DNA of 64,000 nucleotides from NCBI GenBank assembly GCA_036435485.1, contig CM071597.1:52993881-53057880 (forward strand), read 5' to 3'. The position numbers were made by a program, and so were the translations under genes. The DNA is from Saposhnikovia divaricata. Taxonomy: Eukaryota > Streptophyta > Magnoliopsida > Apiales > Apiaceae. Every line of letters begins with the position of its first letter. The first letter of the stretch is position 1. Positions 50,763-61,924 of the stretch are shown here, one piece after another. The notes beneath the pieces were generated by a model. It did not search any database. It saw only the letters and a list, made by a program, of their open reading frames with translations, and was not told where the DNA came from.

Positions 50763-53700
50763 TACAGGTTATGGTCACTGAAACAGATTAGGAGGGTTAG
50801 GGTACGTGTATAAGATAGACGTCGGGTAGAACGGTTTAGGATAAGGATCGCGTTAAGATACTTCGGCAAGCGTTGCGACGTTAATCGGTCTTTCGGCTTA
50901 TCGCACGAGTAGAAGTTCGAATCGTTTAAGGATTGGGCTATTAGCAAAACAGCAAAACCGAAGCGGCATAAGCTAAGTGGACAGCTGGAGCTATCAGTCC
51001 GGGGGACGTTATCTCGAGATTTTTGCGTAGAGTCTAGAACTTTCTACGATATTAGTTTCGATGTGAACGTTTCGGAGATGGTACGAGAAGATTAAGAATG
51101 CGAAGTGGGAAGCGATTACTAGCAAGAATTGGAAGTTGAGCGTAATTGTGCACCCTTAATCGTTGATTCATTCGAATTCATTGCTTAAAGAAATTTCTTA
51201 GTCTTCTTTTGAATTATCATAAATTAATTCCCGGTTGGTATCGTTGTTGAGGCATTCGTTGCGCAATAACGGTCCAAAATCGAGAATGAATTGAGATCTT
51301 ATTTATTCAACTCATTATTGTCAGGTCGGTTTTGGCAGCTAAGTATATTAGTGCTTAGTTGACAAGAGTGAGGTTATGAATAATTAGGAATTTCTTGAAT
51401 GTTTGCTTGATCAATCATTGAAGCATCTATTGAAAAGTCTTTTACACATTAATCGATGATGAGTTTCGTATTCAGATTTAGTCAACTTCAATCTCGTCCT
51501 TTCGGAAATATTTGACTTTTTCAGAGAGTAATTAATTCAATTTTACATGAAAATTTTTGAAACTCTTGGATCCCTTCCATTATCATGAATGCTTGAATTT
51601 CTCTATTCCAGCTGAGATGAACAACCTATGTAGATAGGGATTCAGGGACATCTTATCTTTGTGATAGAAGTCCAGTGGGACGCCACTGATTGTGTTTGTC
51701 ATAAAGGTACTAAAGACTGGCCATCTTTATGTACTGTGGTGGTTAACCAAGTGACAAATACAACCTGATAATAGTTCAAAAGATCATATTGATCTCTCGG
51801 TTAAATTCATCTATAAAGGATTTATCAAATAACTCAGTGTATATGAATACTTGATGCCCATTCATTTTATTGACCTCCTTTGTCAGAAATTTGATGATTT
51901 CAAAATTTCTAATGTTGAAGGGATGCGAAGCTAGGCGTGACGACGTCTTAAATGATAGAAACTGCAAATGCACTGACGAAGAATTGGTTGTGCAAGTTTA
52001 AGAATATAGTGATTAAGGCAGATATGCCATGCCAGATTGGAATATTTGTTGGACCAATAAATCATGGACAAGATTTGTGGCTAATGAGAATTGAATAAAG
52101 GAAAAAGGGACAGCAAAGAAAAGCACATGATTACAGATTCGGTTAAAGGATGAAAAGAGAATGGTGACGAAGATGTTGGGTAGGAGATGTTCAATGTTGA
52201 AGAAAGATTGTTTTGGACATCAATTGAAGGGCAAAGATAGTAGATAGAATATCACAAGATTTTGAATGTTGAGTCGTTGTTGGACATAAGATGTTAAAAA
52301 CAAGAAGGATGACTTGGATAAAGCAGAGTGAAGGGAAACAGAATGGTTTGTAAGAATTATCAAGAAGAATCAGAATTGAATAAGGAGTAAGGTGATTATG
52401 TGGAGTAAATAACTTATGCAAGCCAGGGTAGAAAGTCATGATTATCAAGGATGGAGGAAAGTTGACCAAAATGAAATAAAATGACAAGAGGAGAAAGAAG
52501 GGGAAACCAGGAAGTTCCTGGAAGCGATTAAGCAGAAAACATATAAATTAGTTAAGGGAAGAATGTGGAATCCCGAATATTTGGAGTTAGAAGAGTGGGC
52601 ACAATAAATGCTTATAAGAACGAGAATTAGCAGAGGTTGACGAGACTCCATGGCTAGAAAATAAGATTTCGGGAGAAGAATCCCTAAAGATTTTATTAAG
52701 ATAAATGTGGGAAGTTGTGGCTGTAACTAGAAAGGCAGAGGGGTGACAAGTAGTAAAATCAGAAGTTAAAGATATGTGTTATGAGCTTGGAAGGATGGGA
52801 ATTTTTGCCAAAAATGGTATCATATCAATCTTAGTGGAATTATGAAGAGAGTAGTAAGACTACTGCTATGATTATCAAGAATCTAGAAATTCAAAATGAT
52901 TATGAAGGAAGTTAGTAATAAGTGTTTGTAATAACTAGAAAAAGAACTAAATACGATCCAGGATTAGATTTATTTCCTAACAACGAAATGCGAGCAAATT
53001 GTGAGGACCATAAAAAGGGAGATTTTGACTTTGAGAAAGATAAAGGTGGTGTTTTGAGGTCGAAAGCAGACATTGAGGTCTTAACGATTAAGAAAATCAA
53101 GAAGTTGTTGTACCAAGGGAATGGAATTGTTTTGCATAAAGAGATATCGGAAAGGAGACAATTAAGTCAAAGCATATTCCGATGAATAAGATTTCAAACG
53201 ACATTCAGACGAAGAATTTAATATGATCGTAGGTCACATATCAAGATGATCGAAGACTCATGAAGCGTATGCAAATCAATTGAGAGCGATTTTAAGAGTT
53301 TCCAAGAAAAGGAGAAAATTTGGCACAAGGATTTTAATGTGAATTTCGAAAGTCATGATTTTGTGGTTAATGTGAGTGGTGTTAAATGTTGAAGATGTAG
53401 CGTATAAAGTTAAAATTCGAAAACTCATCAAATATACAAAGTTGTGATTCGAAAGTTGATTTCGGGAGATGCGGAATAGTGTGCTGCGAATAAGGTATAT
53501 ATATATATGATGTAAGGAAAATGGTCATCAGTTCAGAATGGTTACATGGTAAAACAATGAGATGAAGGATGGATAGAAGTTTTTCGATTATTCCCTTCTC
53601 GAGTAACATTGCACGCGAAAGAGGAGTAAGAATGATTGGGGAATTCTTGATATTCTTTTTCACAAAGTTTTATCTGAGTAAGGCTTCGTTTAGGATATGT

Positions 53701-53986
53701 AAATAAGTGGTGAAGCGTTTTAAGTTGAATAATCATGTTGATAAAAGCGGGAGCTTGTTGGGAATTGTTGGAGTAAGAATTGTTTCATGGTTAGTATCAA
53801 GTGAGGTTTTGACCTCCGGAGAATTAATATTACAGATTGGTTAACTCAGTTTTGTTCTTGTATTGAGTGAAGTCACAGTCAAGGTGACAGGTATATTAAC
53901 TTCCAAGAGCTGCAGATAATCGAGGCTATATTTCAAAAGATTTAGCAAACCAGAATATTTTATAATAGTGAGAATCGAGTTGTCAG
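50763..53986 (+). pseudogene. decayed, truncated gag-pol interior
   Basis: Only about 3.2 kb remains between primer site and 3' LTR. The frame at 52922-53185 (87 codons) aligns with the protease/RT linker of the young chromovirus: VLTIKKIKKLLYQGNG resembles its [16 protein letters not shown]. The upstream part (GLDLFPNNEMRANCEDHKKG) resembles its [18 protein letters not shown] region. At about 53255-53380 a broken frame resembles the RT stretch around LRAILRV and GHV. RT catalytic, RNase H and integrase blocks are missing, so the right part was deleted along with the start of the 3' LTR. The gag part before 52900 has no readable frame. Confidence 0.6.
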
Positions 53987-56073
53987 AATATAGTAAAGTT
54001 AAACTGTTATTTTATTTCCTTATGTGTTTATGTGGTCAATGATTATATGTTATTTAGTTTTACTGCGAGGAGTCGTAAAGAGATCATAAGTTCTAAATGT
54101 CAATATTTAAGGACTTGTGTAATTCTCATCGACTAGATCCTCGGGCTTACGAATACCAATGATTGATTGTCACAAGTATAATTAATATGCTCTAGTGGTA
54201 TGATCATTGATATAGCGTAAGTAATAGTTAGTGCTAGGAGTTGTTTTCTAGGGCTTACGAATACCAATGATTGATTGTCACGTGTATCATTAATATGCGT
54301 GAGTGATATGATCATTGATATAGCGTAAGTAGTAGTTAATGCTAACATAAATTACTATGTGTTTACTGCATGTCGAGGCAGAATTTCTTATGTGTTGAGG
54401 TGCCGCAGGTCTGGGCGGGTACCTTCTTTATTTGTACACTTGTATGTTACTGCAAGTTGAGGCAACTTGATTTTTGGTAAATATATATTTAAAACTCCTT
54501 GAGTTGTTGAATTGAAAAACAGGTGGATAATCCGATAAACGAATACTACATGCCGAAATTAGTGGAAGGCCTTTCTTTTATTTTTATGTTGTTCCTAAAA
54601 TTGTTTAAGGAGCTCTCTAAATAGAGAGAATTCAAGTTTCAAATTCCTGTCAATACCTGTTAATAAAATTTCTGATTTTTAGCATAATTTCACCAGTGAA
54701 CCCTTTCTCTTTAAAAATGTTTTCTCCAAATTGATTTGAAATTTATTATCCTAAAACTGTCTTTTTGCAATTAATCGTTTAAGCTGTTTTACTCATTTAC
54801 GTTGAGTCAAACCTTACCATGTGTTGAAAGATTTTATTATTTCGCAATGCTTAATCATGTTCCGGCTCCAAGTTAGAATTTTACTGATGATTATCCTGTT
54901 GCACTATATATCTTTTATTGTTGCTCAATTCGATTTTCTCTTTAATCGAGTTATTGATGTTATGACCCCCAATTACTTATAGTTATCTTTTTGATATGGA
55001 TTCAAAGTATTGTTCTCTATATTCTCCACCCCACTTATTACCGAACTCGTCGGTATTTAGTAAAGATCTTGAATAGTTGGTTATTCCCTTGTATCGTATC
55101 GAACTTGTCGATACCAGCAGATATTGTTGTTTCCTCATTAACTCTTAATCATGAGTTATTCTGGACGTGAGTTTCCAGTTGTTCGGTTGACAAAGGTTGT
55201 CGATTGTTCCGACACCTAATGCGTTTGACTTAGAATTGGAAATGTTTTTTTTAAACAGATGTCCCTTTGTGGAGACCATATTATGGTCAACAGATGTCCC
55301 TTCGGGGAGACCAGATTAATGGTCAGAAGTTAAGGCCAATGTATGCCATGAATCCAATTAAGGACATTGTTGTGTGCGTTTGTCCAGGGTTAGTGCGTGA
55401 CTGATCAGCAGCCTAACCTTGATGTTTTTTTATAAATAAATAAAAATTCCAATTCTAATCTATACTCTGAAATGGAGATGTTTAGTTCTTGACTCCTTGG
55501 AAGTCTATTTTAATAATATTTGATATTAGAACTCTTGTCAGTTCTAGTTTTTTATGCACCTTGTTAATGGTGAATTGTTGGCCCTCGTGACAATTTAAAG
55601 GTTGATATAGCTGATTCCTTCATAGAATGAAATGAAACCCCTTTATTTATCAGAATTGTCATCGTTATTGAAATTGTTATCACTATTGCACTTGCTGAGC
55701 ATTGTTGGCTCACTCTTGCTTGTTTGTTTTCTTCAGCTAATAGAGAAGGTCAGTGAACCTAGTAATGGTCATTGGTGTTGCTTTCCAGCAGCGAGAGGAG
55801 ACGATCGGGTTGCGGATTCTCATTGGTTAGTGGGTGGGAATTCGTCAAGGTTGGATATTCAGTTAGACAGTGATTTTATTTATTCATAGAATTGTATAAC
55901 ATTTTATTCTGAGGATGGATTGTAATAGTAATTTGACAGTTGTTTCATACCATAACCTGTATATGATCTTGGTTAAGGGGTTTTATTATTATATGTTGTT
56001 TATATCCAAGATTGTATAATGTTGTTAGTGGCTAGTGGCCCCATATCTATACCCCGGATTTTGGGATGCTACA
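53987..56073 (+). mobile_element. truncated 3' LTR of the plus-strand gypsy element
   Basis: Matches 44220-44792 then jumps at about 54558 to sequence matching 49231-50747, ending GGGATGCTACA before the duplication ATCCG. The first roughly 1.7 kb of the LTR and an internal block of about 784 bp (the 44793-49230 equivalent, without the solo LTR) are absent. No polypurine tract remains. Confidence 0.88.
54143..54358. repeat. two 108 bp tandem hairpin units (3' LTR copy)
   Basis: Same arrangement as at 44376-44591, with units starting at 54143 and 54251 and a few substitutions. Confidence 0.85.
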
Positions 56074-56078
56074 ATCCG

Positions 56079-56401
56079 CGTAGGAGATGGAGCAACACTT
56101 AGCCAACACAAGTGAACACTACTCATGTGTTGTACTATATAAAACAATGGAAACTCCTTTTCCATTTCATTGTGGGACTTCAATTTCCAAAACAAAATTT
56201 CCACTGTTAAGGGACCATCTTTGAGCTATCATATCTCATTCATCCATTAACCATTTTGAGTAATTAAACATGCCTCGGAAAGCTCTCTCGGAGGAGAACA
56301 TAATCCAAGCATCACCCGTTGCGCGCACGTAACAAACAATTACTCAAAACTAGGCTCAAAATGACTTGTCAATGTGGGGCTAAAACCCACATTTTCCAAC
56401 A
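56079..56401 (-). mobile_element. copia-like LTR, proximal part
   Basis: On the minus strand the LTR begins TGTTGGAAAATGTGGGTTTT at 56401, a start typical of plant copia LTRs, and runs to the gypsy insertion site. The adjoining part is at 11721-12426, giving about 1.03 kb in all. I see no second LTR on the right. Confidence 0.5.
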
Positions 56402-57007
56402 AAATATTGTATATGCATTAATCGAGCACAATTGCTCGAGGATTTATCTTTAAAAATTAACAAATAATTGTTTTTAAGAGTTCTAATTAGGGCTCTGATT
56501 GGGATTGCTGTTAAAATTTGTTGAGCTATTGGAAAAAATGCTTTTATAAAAATATGATGACTGTTTGGCAAAATTTTTAATTTATGCATGTTTTTATGTA
56601 AAAATACATAAAAAAAATTAATGTTGTTGATGAAGTTTGATGGTAAATCAGTAGTTACTTTTCGCAAAAAATAAAAAGCAATTTTTTTTCAAAAACATGG
56701 AGAGACATTTTTTATTTAAATTTGGCTTTTAGACTAAAAGCACTTTTCAGGTATTAGCTTTTAACTTTTACCAAACAAGTTCCCAACTGCTTTTCAGCAA
56801 AAAGCGGTTGTTGTTTGCAACAACAACGTCAAACACACACTAAGTACGTACTCATGTAAATTATACAAAAAATATATTATAAATGCATGTAAGGTATTTT
56901 TGAAAATCAAGATTTATGAATAAAATTACGATTATATCATTAATTTATACTTGTTGTCGATTTTAAAATCACTAACGCAAATGCACGTATCAACAAGTAG
57001 TATATAT
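56402..57007. other. AT-rich region with a weak MITE-like inverted repeat
   Basis: About 56490-56835 has GGGCTCTGATTGGGATTGCT at one side and, on the minus strand, CTTTTTGCTGAAAAGCAGTT-type sequence at the other. This recalls degenerate hAT MITEs of the kind ending in AGCACTTTT/AAAAGCAG. Ends and duplication are unclear. No gene is seen. Confidence 0.35.
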
Positions 57008-57367
57008 GCCTCATTTGTTTTGTCAATTTTATAGTTACATAGGAACTTGAAATTCCCTTTAACTAACTTACAACCATAAATTTCAAGGTAATTAAAATGT
57101 TTGTATTTGGTTTATAACCATGTAACTAAAGGTTACATTGTTAATTTTGGTAAGTAATTAATGATTTTGTATTGGATAGCTATATAACTTGTGGTGACCG
57201 TAGTTACCCTTGGTAACTACGTTATCATGTTTTGTGGTAATTTGAAAATCTTGGAACTTAGAGTTCCCTTGTCCATTTTAGAATACAACGAACTAAACAC
57301 TGTAACTTACTTTTAATCCAAGGAACTTCGAGTTACATGGTTGGGTTACATCGAAACAAACGAGGCC
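57008..57367. mobile_element. MITE with GCCTCRTTTGTTT ends
   Basis: The left end TGCCTCATTTGTTTTG is mirrored by the right end, which on the minus strand reads TGGCCTCGTTTGTTTCG. The 360 bp between them repeat GGTAACTAC/GTTACATGG-like motifs in both orientations. Non-coding. The superfamily is unclear because the duplication is decayed. Confidence 0.6.
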
Positions 57368-57821
57368 ATAAAATTCGTTTCCATGAGGACTAAATTAAGT
57401 TGTTAACTACCAAACACAATTGTTCTCTCAATTCAAGTTGAATAAAATATGATCAAAATTATCTTTATAAATTATACTTAAAATATATAACTATACAAAT
57501 CAACCAACGAATAAGACAAGAGTAAAAACATCTAGGCCTTTTACTTCTTCTTGAGTTTTACAAGCATCTTAACATCTCTACTTTCATGTTCTAATCGCTA
57601 ATCTAGAGTACACATGTAATCACAAGGACCTTCCGAATCACAATTGAAATTAATTCATAAGATTAACTCCCATATGCAAAATTTAAATCCATGAGCAGGC
57701 ATTAACATATAGCTCAAATTTGACTACTTGAGGTGATTATGTATTTCCTTATCCTAAACATAAATTAACACACATATTAATCTCAAGTTATATCGATTAG
57801 GTCTAAATTAGAATAAAGGTT

Positions 57822-58222
57822 GTAATTTGGGTCGAGCCGAGTATTCACTAAACGAGTTCGAGTTGTCTAATAAACGAGCTGAGCCAAGTCGCTCGATTAA
57901 GTTAAACGAGCTCAAATCTTTACCCAAACCCGACTCGTTTAATGAACGAGTCGAGTTTACTTGCAAGCCAAACGAGTCGAGTTTAAATGAGCCGAGCCGG
58001 GTTTACTCACGATCTCAACAATTAAACACATTAAAAATATAAAAAAATTAAGTAATTTTCAATATTTAAATAATAAAAATAAAAATTAATAATTTTTTAT
58101 TTAAAATTACAAACGAGTTCGAGCCGAGCTGATTTTTCGAGTTTCGAGTCGGGCTCAGTCGGGTTCGGTACATACTCAGTTCGACTCGTTTAACTAAACG
58201 AGCTCGAACACAAGTTAAAGGA
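57822..58222. mobile_element. hAT-like MITE rich in AACGAG/GAGCCGAG repeats
   Basis: Both sides carry repeated GAGCCGAG, GAGTCGAGTTT and AAACGAGCTC motifs, in opposite orientation on the two flanks of an AT-rich centre. This pattern is common in plant non-autonomous hAT elements. The probable ends (GGTTGTAATTT on the left, AACACAAGTT on the right) are degraded and no clear 8 bp duplication is seen. Confidence 0.5.
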
Positions 58223-58309
58223 AAGATAAAACTTATTGATGTGGCTTCAATCTTCAATCTTCAGAAGTGATTTGTTCTTCTTCAAGTGTCTCATCTTGCT
58301 TTGAGTGTT

Positions 58310-59388
58310 GGCCCAATCTATCACAATTTTAAAGTAAATGGTCCTAAATATCATAATGTGAAAGTGTGGCCCTGAATATCACTCTAAGACAAATTATCGA
58401 TTAGCATTTTTTTTAAACGCTACATCGTGTGGCGTTGTTGGAGAAATAGGGGAGGGGAACGCCACTTAAAGTGGCATTTTGGGGGGAGGGGTGAGGGACG
58501 CCACTTTAAGTGGCGTTTGGGGGGTCAAGTGGTTCTAATGCCACTTCAAGTGGCGTTTGTGATGTTTTTCCTTTTTTTTCTTCTTCTTCTTTCTTTCTAA
58601 ATATGTATTTGTAAATAATATTAAAAAACTTATAATTAAATGGTCAGCTCAAATTGTATTTTTTTTTTACTAAGTTTATATACGATTTATTCGTCGTTCT
58701 GAATATTTTTAAACCAAAAATAGAATTTTTGAACCCCAAAGATTAACTGTTGAAATCCCAAGAGAATGCAGATAAAATTTAAAAAATTTAATTAAAAAAT
58801 TGAATCCGACGACCGGATTTTTAAAAAATCGGGGGCCAGCCCCGATTTTTTAAAGGATAAGTTAGGGTTTAGGATCTAGGGTTTAGGGCCTTAAACCCTA
58901 AACCTTAAACCTTAAGTTCGCATACGGTTTATTCGTCGTTCTGAATATTTCTAAAATACAAAATGGAAATGTTGAACCCTAAAAGTTAATTATTGAACTT
59001 CTAAGGTTAATTAAAATTGTATTTTTTTTAATTTTACAAAAAAAATTAATTGACCATTCAGTTATAAATTTTTTAATATTATTTGTTGATACATATTTAG
59101 CAAAAAAAAAACAAAACAAAACTACAAACGCCACTTCAAGTGGCGTTGCCACTATTTCAACACCCCCACAACGCCACTTAATGTGGCGTCGTTTCCCCCT
59201 TCCCCACAAAACGCCACTTCAAGTGGCGTTCCCCCTCGCTCCCTCTTCAAAAATGCTACAGGATGTAGTGTTGAAAAAAAAAGGTTTATAACGCTAGGCG
59301 ATGTTGTGTCTTAAAGTGATATTTTGGGCCAATACTTTGAGTTGTGACATTTTCGATCAATTGCTCTAAAATTATGATATTGGGGGCC
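58310..59388. mobile_element. non-autonomous element with long TIRs and six palindromes
   Basis: Terminal arms of about 200 bp or more mirror each other: the left starts GGCCCAATCTATCACAATTT, and the right on the minus strand starts GGCCCCCAATATCATAATTT. Inside each arm are three near-palindromes ACGCCACTTNAAGTGGCGTT, at about 58459, 58497, 58539, 59128, 59170 and 59208. The centre has two direct copies of TTTATTCGTCGTTCTGAATA (58687, 58928), a hairpin AAAATCGGGGGCC/GGCCCCGATTTT-like block (58826-58857) and TTTAGGG-like repeats (58863-58912). No protein is encoded. The superfamily is not clear; Mutator or CACTA type is possible. Confidence 0.7.
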
Positions 59389-59559
59389 TTTTTTCTCTTG
59401 CTTTTTTCTCTTGCTCTCAATCTAAAATTACAAATTGCGTCTATGTGATAAGTGTCGTCTAATGTCTCTAACTACTAGATATACTATAATTGAAGTGTTT
59501 TTAATGATTTATTATAAGTTACAAGTTCATAGCACGCAATTTCAATATTTCAATAAATG

Positions 59560-59699
59560 AGAATATTGGGGGTTAGGAGGGACTCGAACCTGAGACCCCC
59601 CACAACTAGAGTTCTGATACCATGTTAAGTTACCAATTCTCCTAAAATCTCAAGGTATTAGGTAAGCGGACTTACAAGAATCGTATATTTATCTTAACA
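59560..59699 (-). mobile_element. TRIM/SMART-like LTR fragment with primer-binding site
   Basis: On the minus strand a 77 bp LTR-like unit (59699-59623) begins TGTTAAG and ends CTTAACA. It is directly followed by TGGTATCAGAAC (59622-59611), which matches the initiator-Met primer site at 11 of 12 bases. The next bases include GGTTCGAGTCC, also a tRNA B-box consensus, so a tRNA-derived SINE is an alternative. No second LTR is seen, so it is a fragment. Confidence 0.55.
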
Positions 59700-60234
59700 A
59701 TTTCTAAATAAAAATAAAATTCTAAATATGAAATTCAGATGTTATTGATGGCTTTTCCGGTCAATTGAGGGCAGATTAAAATTCCAGGTCCATGATAAAA
59801 ATATTGATCTTCTTCTGAATTTTATAATGATTGCTTACGGACCTAAAATGGGCTTGTTGAACTCCCGATATAGCCAAAATAGCAAAAATTGTGAAAACTG
59901 TCCAAAAATATGAATTTTCAATTAATTAACTTGCAAAAAACCAATTTCAGCTCTATTCCAATTTTCTTGATTACCACGATAAAACATTAAAACATACTAA
60001 ATAAAATTTTAATTCTTACGAATTAACTTAAAAAATAAGGATAAACTATAATAAATAACAACTTATCAAATCTAAGTACGTATTAGGAGCATTTTTTTCC
60101 TAAATAAATTACGTAATTGTTATACTTGAATGCAAATTGAATACTTAATTTTTTTAAACTAAGTTAAAATGTGATTGAAAAACATTTTGATTAACTTATG
60201 TGTATGTATATTAAAATTTAGTATTGGTGACTTT

Positions 60235-60286
<52 letters not shown>

Positions 60287-60456
60287 TAATACATTGATAA
60301 AAAAGATATACGGTTTTTATACCTAGAATAGACTAATATATTTATACTTATAATAATTAAATACTTTTGAAAAATTAGTAAAAGGAAAAAACAAAAAAAA
60401 TATACCGTACACCTTGATTCTAATTTTTTAATTATTAACGTTAGAAATAAATAAAT
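59700..60456. other. AT-rich spacer with a CA/TA microsatellite
   Basis: No gene or element is recognised. A compound CA then TA dinucleotide run occupies about 60238-60286. Confidence 0.6.
60238..60286. repeat. compound CA/TA microsatellite
   Basis: About 16 CA units followed by about 8 TA units. Confidence 0.95.
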
Positions 60457-61804
60457 GGGAATTTAACAAATATATTAGGTTTGTAATTAGTTATTGCAAA
60501 AATACTATCGTTTCAAATTAATTGCAAATATACTATCTTATACTATTTTAATTGCAAAATACTATCTTTCCCATTGTGTAAATATATATTAGTATTATAC
60601 TTATATCCTCCACATCGGTAAGCACGATGTTTCGAGCTCAACCTGGTCAAAATGGACGGTCTTGATTGAAACAACATGCTCTTCTCATCTCTCTTTTTTT
60701 TTTAACCTCTATTCCCCCCTTTTAATCAATAAATTCAAAACCCTAGTTTCTCCTATCATCCTCATCCTTCTCTCTATCTTTTAACCTATACACACACACA
60801 CACACACATACATACATCTTCATTCTCATCATATCAAGGCGGCGCGCACCTCTATCGAAGATCGGCGATCCATCATCGGTGCTTGAACATTTCCGATTCA
60901 TCGCTCCGGCGTTGAAAACTCATATATCGACGATTGCGATTGTATTTCCGGCGTGTTCTTCATCAAATCAGCGGTGGAGTGAAGCCAAGAAGTAGCTGAT
61001 TGATTGTGATAAAGTTTCAATCTTTTGTGTAATTAATTAGATTGTTTTGTGCATTTGATTTTGAATTTTTTGTTATTTTTTATTCCAATCTGTCAAATGT
61101 TGGTGGATTTGGGTTGCAAGGCCCCGCAGGATTTTTGTAAACTAGACCTACAAATTGTATAGTTGATTTTGGAGGTTGAAATCAGTTGATTCCAGTTGAT
61201 TTTAGTTATTTCCGGCCCCGCAGGGACACTTATAACTCCACCACCATCACAAGAGCTTTGAATTCAACTTACAATTTTTAGTTGCATTCAGTTGCATATG
61301 CAACTAGTTGCAACTGAATGCAACTAAAAACTAAAAGTTAAATTTCCATTTTTTGATGATGCTCAACCCTTATATAGATCTGGAAGTTGGTAAAAAAAAT
61401 GAAAATGAAAATTACAATTACAATTTTTAGTTGCATTCAATTACATATGTGCATATGCAACTGATTGCAACTAAAAACTAAAAGTTAAATTTTCATTTTT
61501 TGATGATGCTAATCCCTATATAGATCTGGAAGTTGGTAAAAAAAATGAAAATTCAAATTACAATTTTTAGTTGCATTCAGTTACATTCAGTTGCATATGC
61601 AACTGAATGCAACCTGCTGCGCAGCCATTACAAATAAGATAGTATTTTTACTCAATTGTCAAAACAGTTGCATCTGGTTGAATGTAGTTGAATACCGTAT
61701 TTTTGCAAAAAAAATTCAAAAGATGGTATTTTTGCAAAAGAACTTTAAAAGAACAGTATTTTTACAAAAATATTTATATGTTTGGGTATTTATGAAAAAA
61801 GCCC
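60457..61804. mobile_element. Mutator-like element with apparent captured gene fragment
   Basis: The ends are GGGAATTTAACAAATAT on the left and, on the minus strand, GGGCTTTTTTCATAAATACC on the right. The flanking 9-mers TAAATAAAT (60448-60456) and ATAATAAAT (61805-61813) agree at 7 of 9 positions, fitting a Mutator-type duplication. Both subterminal zones repeat TTGCAAAAATACTATC. The interior at 60780-61020 is less AT-rich (GGCGGCGCGCACCTCTATCG) and resembles a plant gene 5' end, so it may be a Pack-MULE. No transposase is present. Part of the same cargo recurs at 63166-63229. Confidence 0.6.
61272..61615. repeat. three tandem copies of a TTGCAT/ATGCAA palindromic repeat
   Basis: Copies start CAATTTTTAGTTGCATTCA at 61272, 61421 and 61561 (spacing 149 and 140 bp). 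Each has self-complementary TTGCATATGCAA sequence; the first two continue into CTAAAAACTAAAAGTTAAAT and TATATAGATCTGGAAGTTGG. They lie in the right half of the Mutator-like element. Confidence 0.85.
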
Positions 61805-61924
61805 ATAATAAATTAGATGAAATAATAATAAATTATTAGATTATCTTTAAAGAAATTTTGTAGATATACATTGGATAGTGGATCAGATATGGATATTAGT
61901 TGGACGCATATATTAGTTTCTAAG

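Larger units (their letters stand above)
12427..56073 (+). mobile_element. gypsy element (plus strand) hosting the other nested elements
   Basis: The 5-bp duplication ATCCG brackets the whole block at 12422-12426 and 56074-56078. The 5' LTR begins TATAACGCCC (a TG to TA change in the first dinucleotide). It is split into 12427-13406, 43492-45450 and 49105-50747, about 4.6 kb in all, and ends GCTACA. A perfect initiator-Met tRNA primer site follows at 50751. The interior (50748-53986) is short and decayed, with traces of pol in the plus orientation. The 3' LTR is truncated at its start and internally deleted. LTR segments present in both copies differ at about 28 of 2,090 positions by eye (about 1.3%). 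The family appears to be a Tekay/Del-like chromovirus, from LTR length, primer site and pol traces. Confidence 0.85.

Noticed and set aside
59575..59625. Possible tRNA gene (B-box-like GGTTCGAGTCC on the minus strand)
   Set aside because: No cloverleaf or proper A box at the right spacing; better explained as the primer site and leader of a miniature LTR element.
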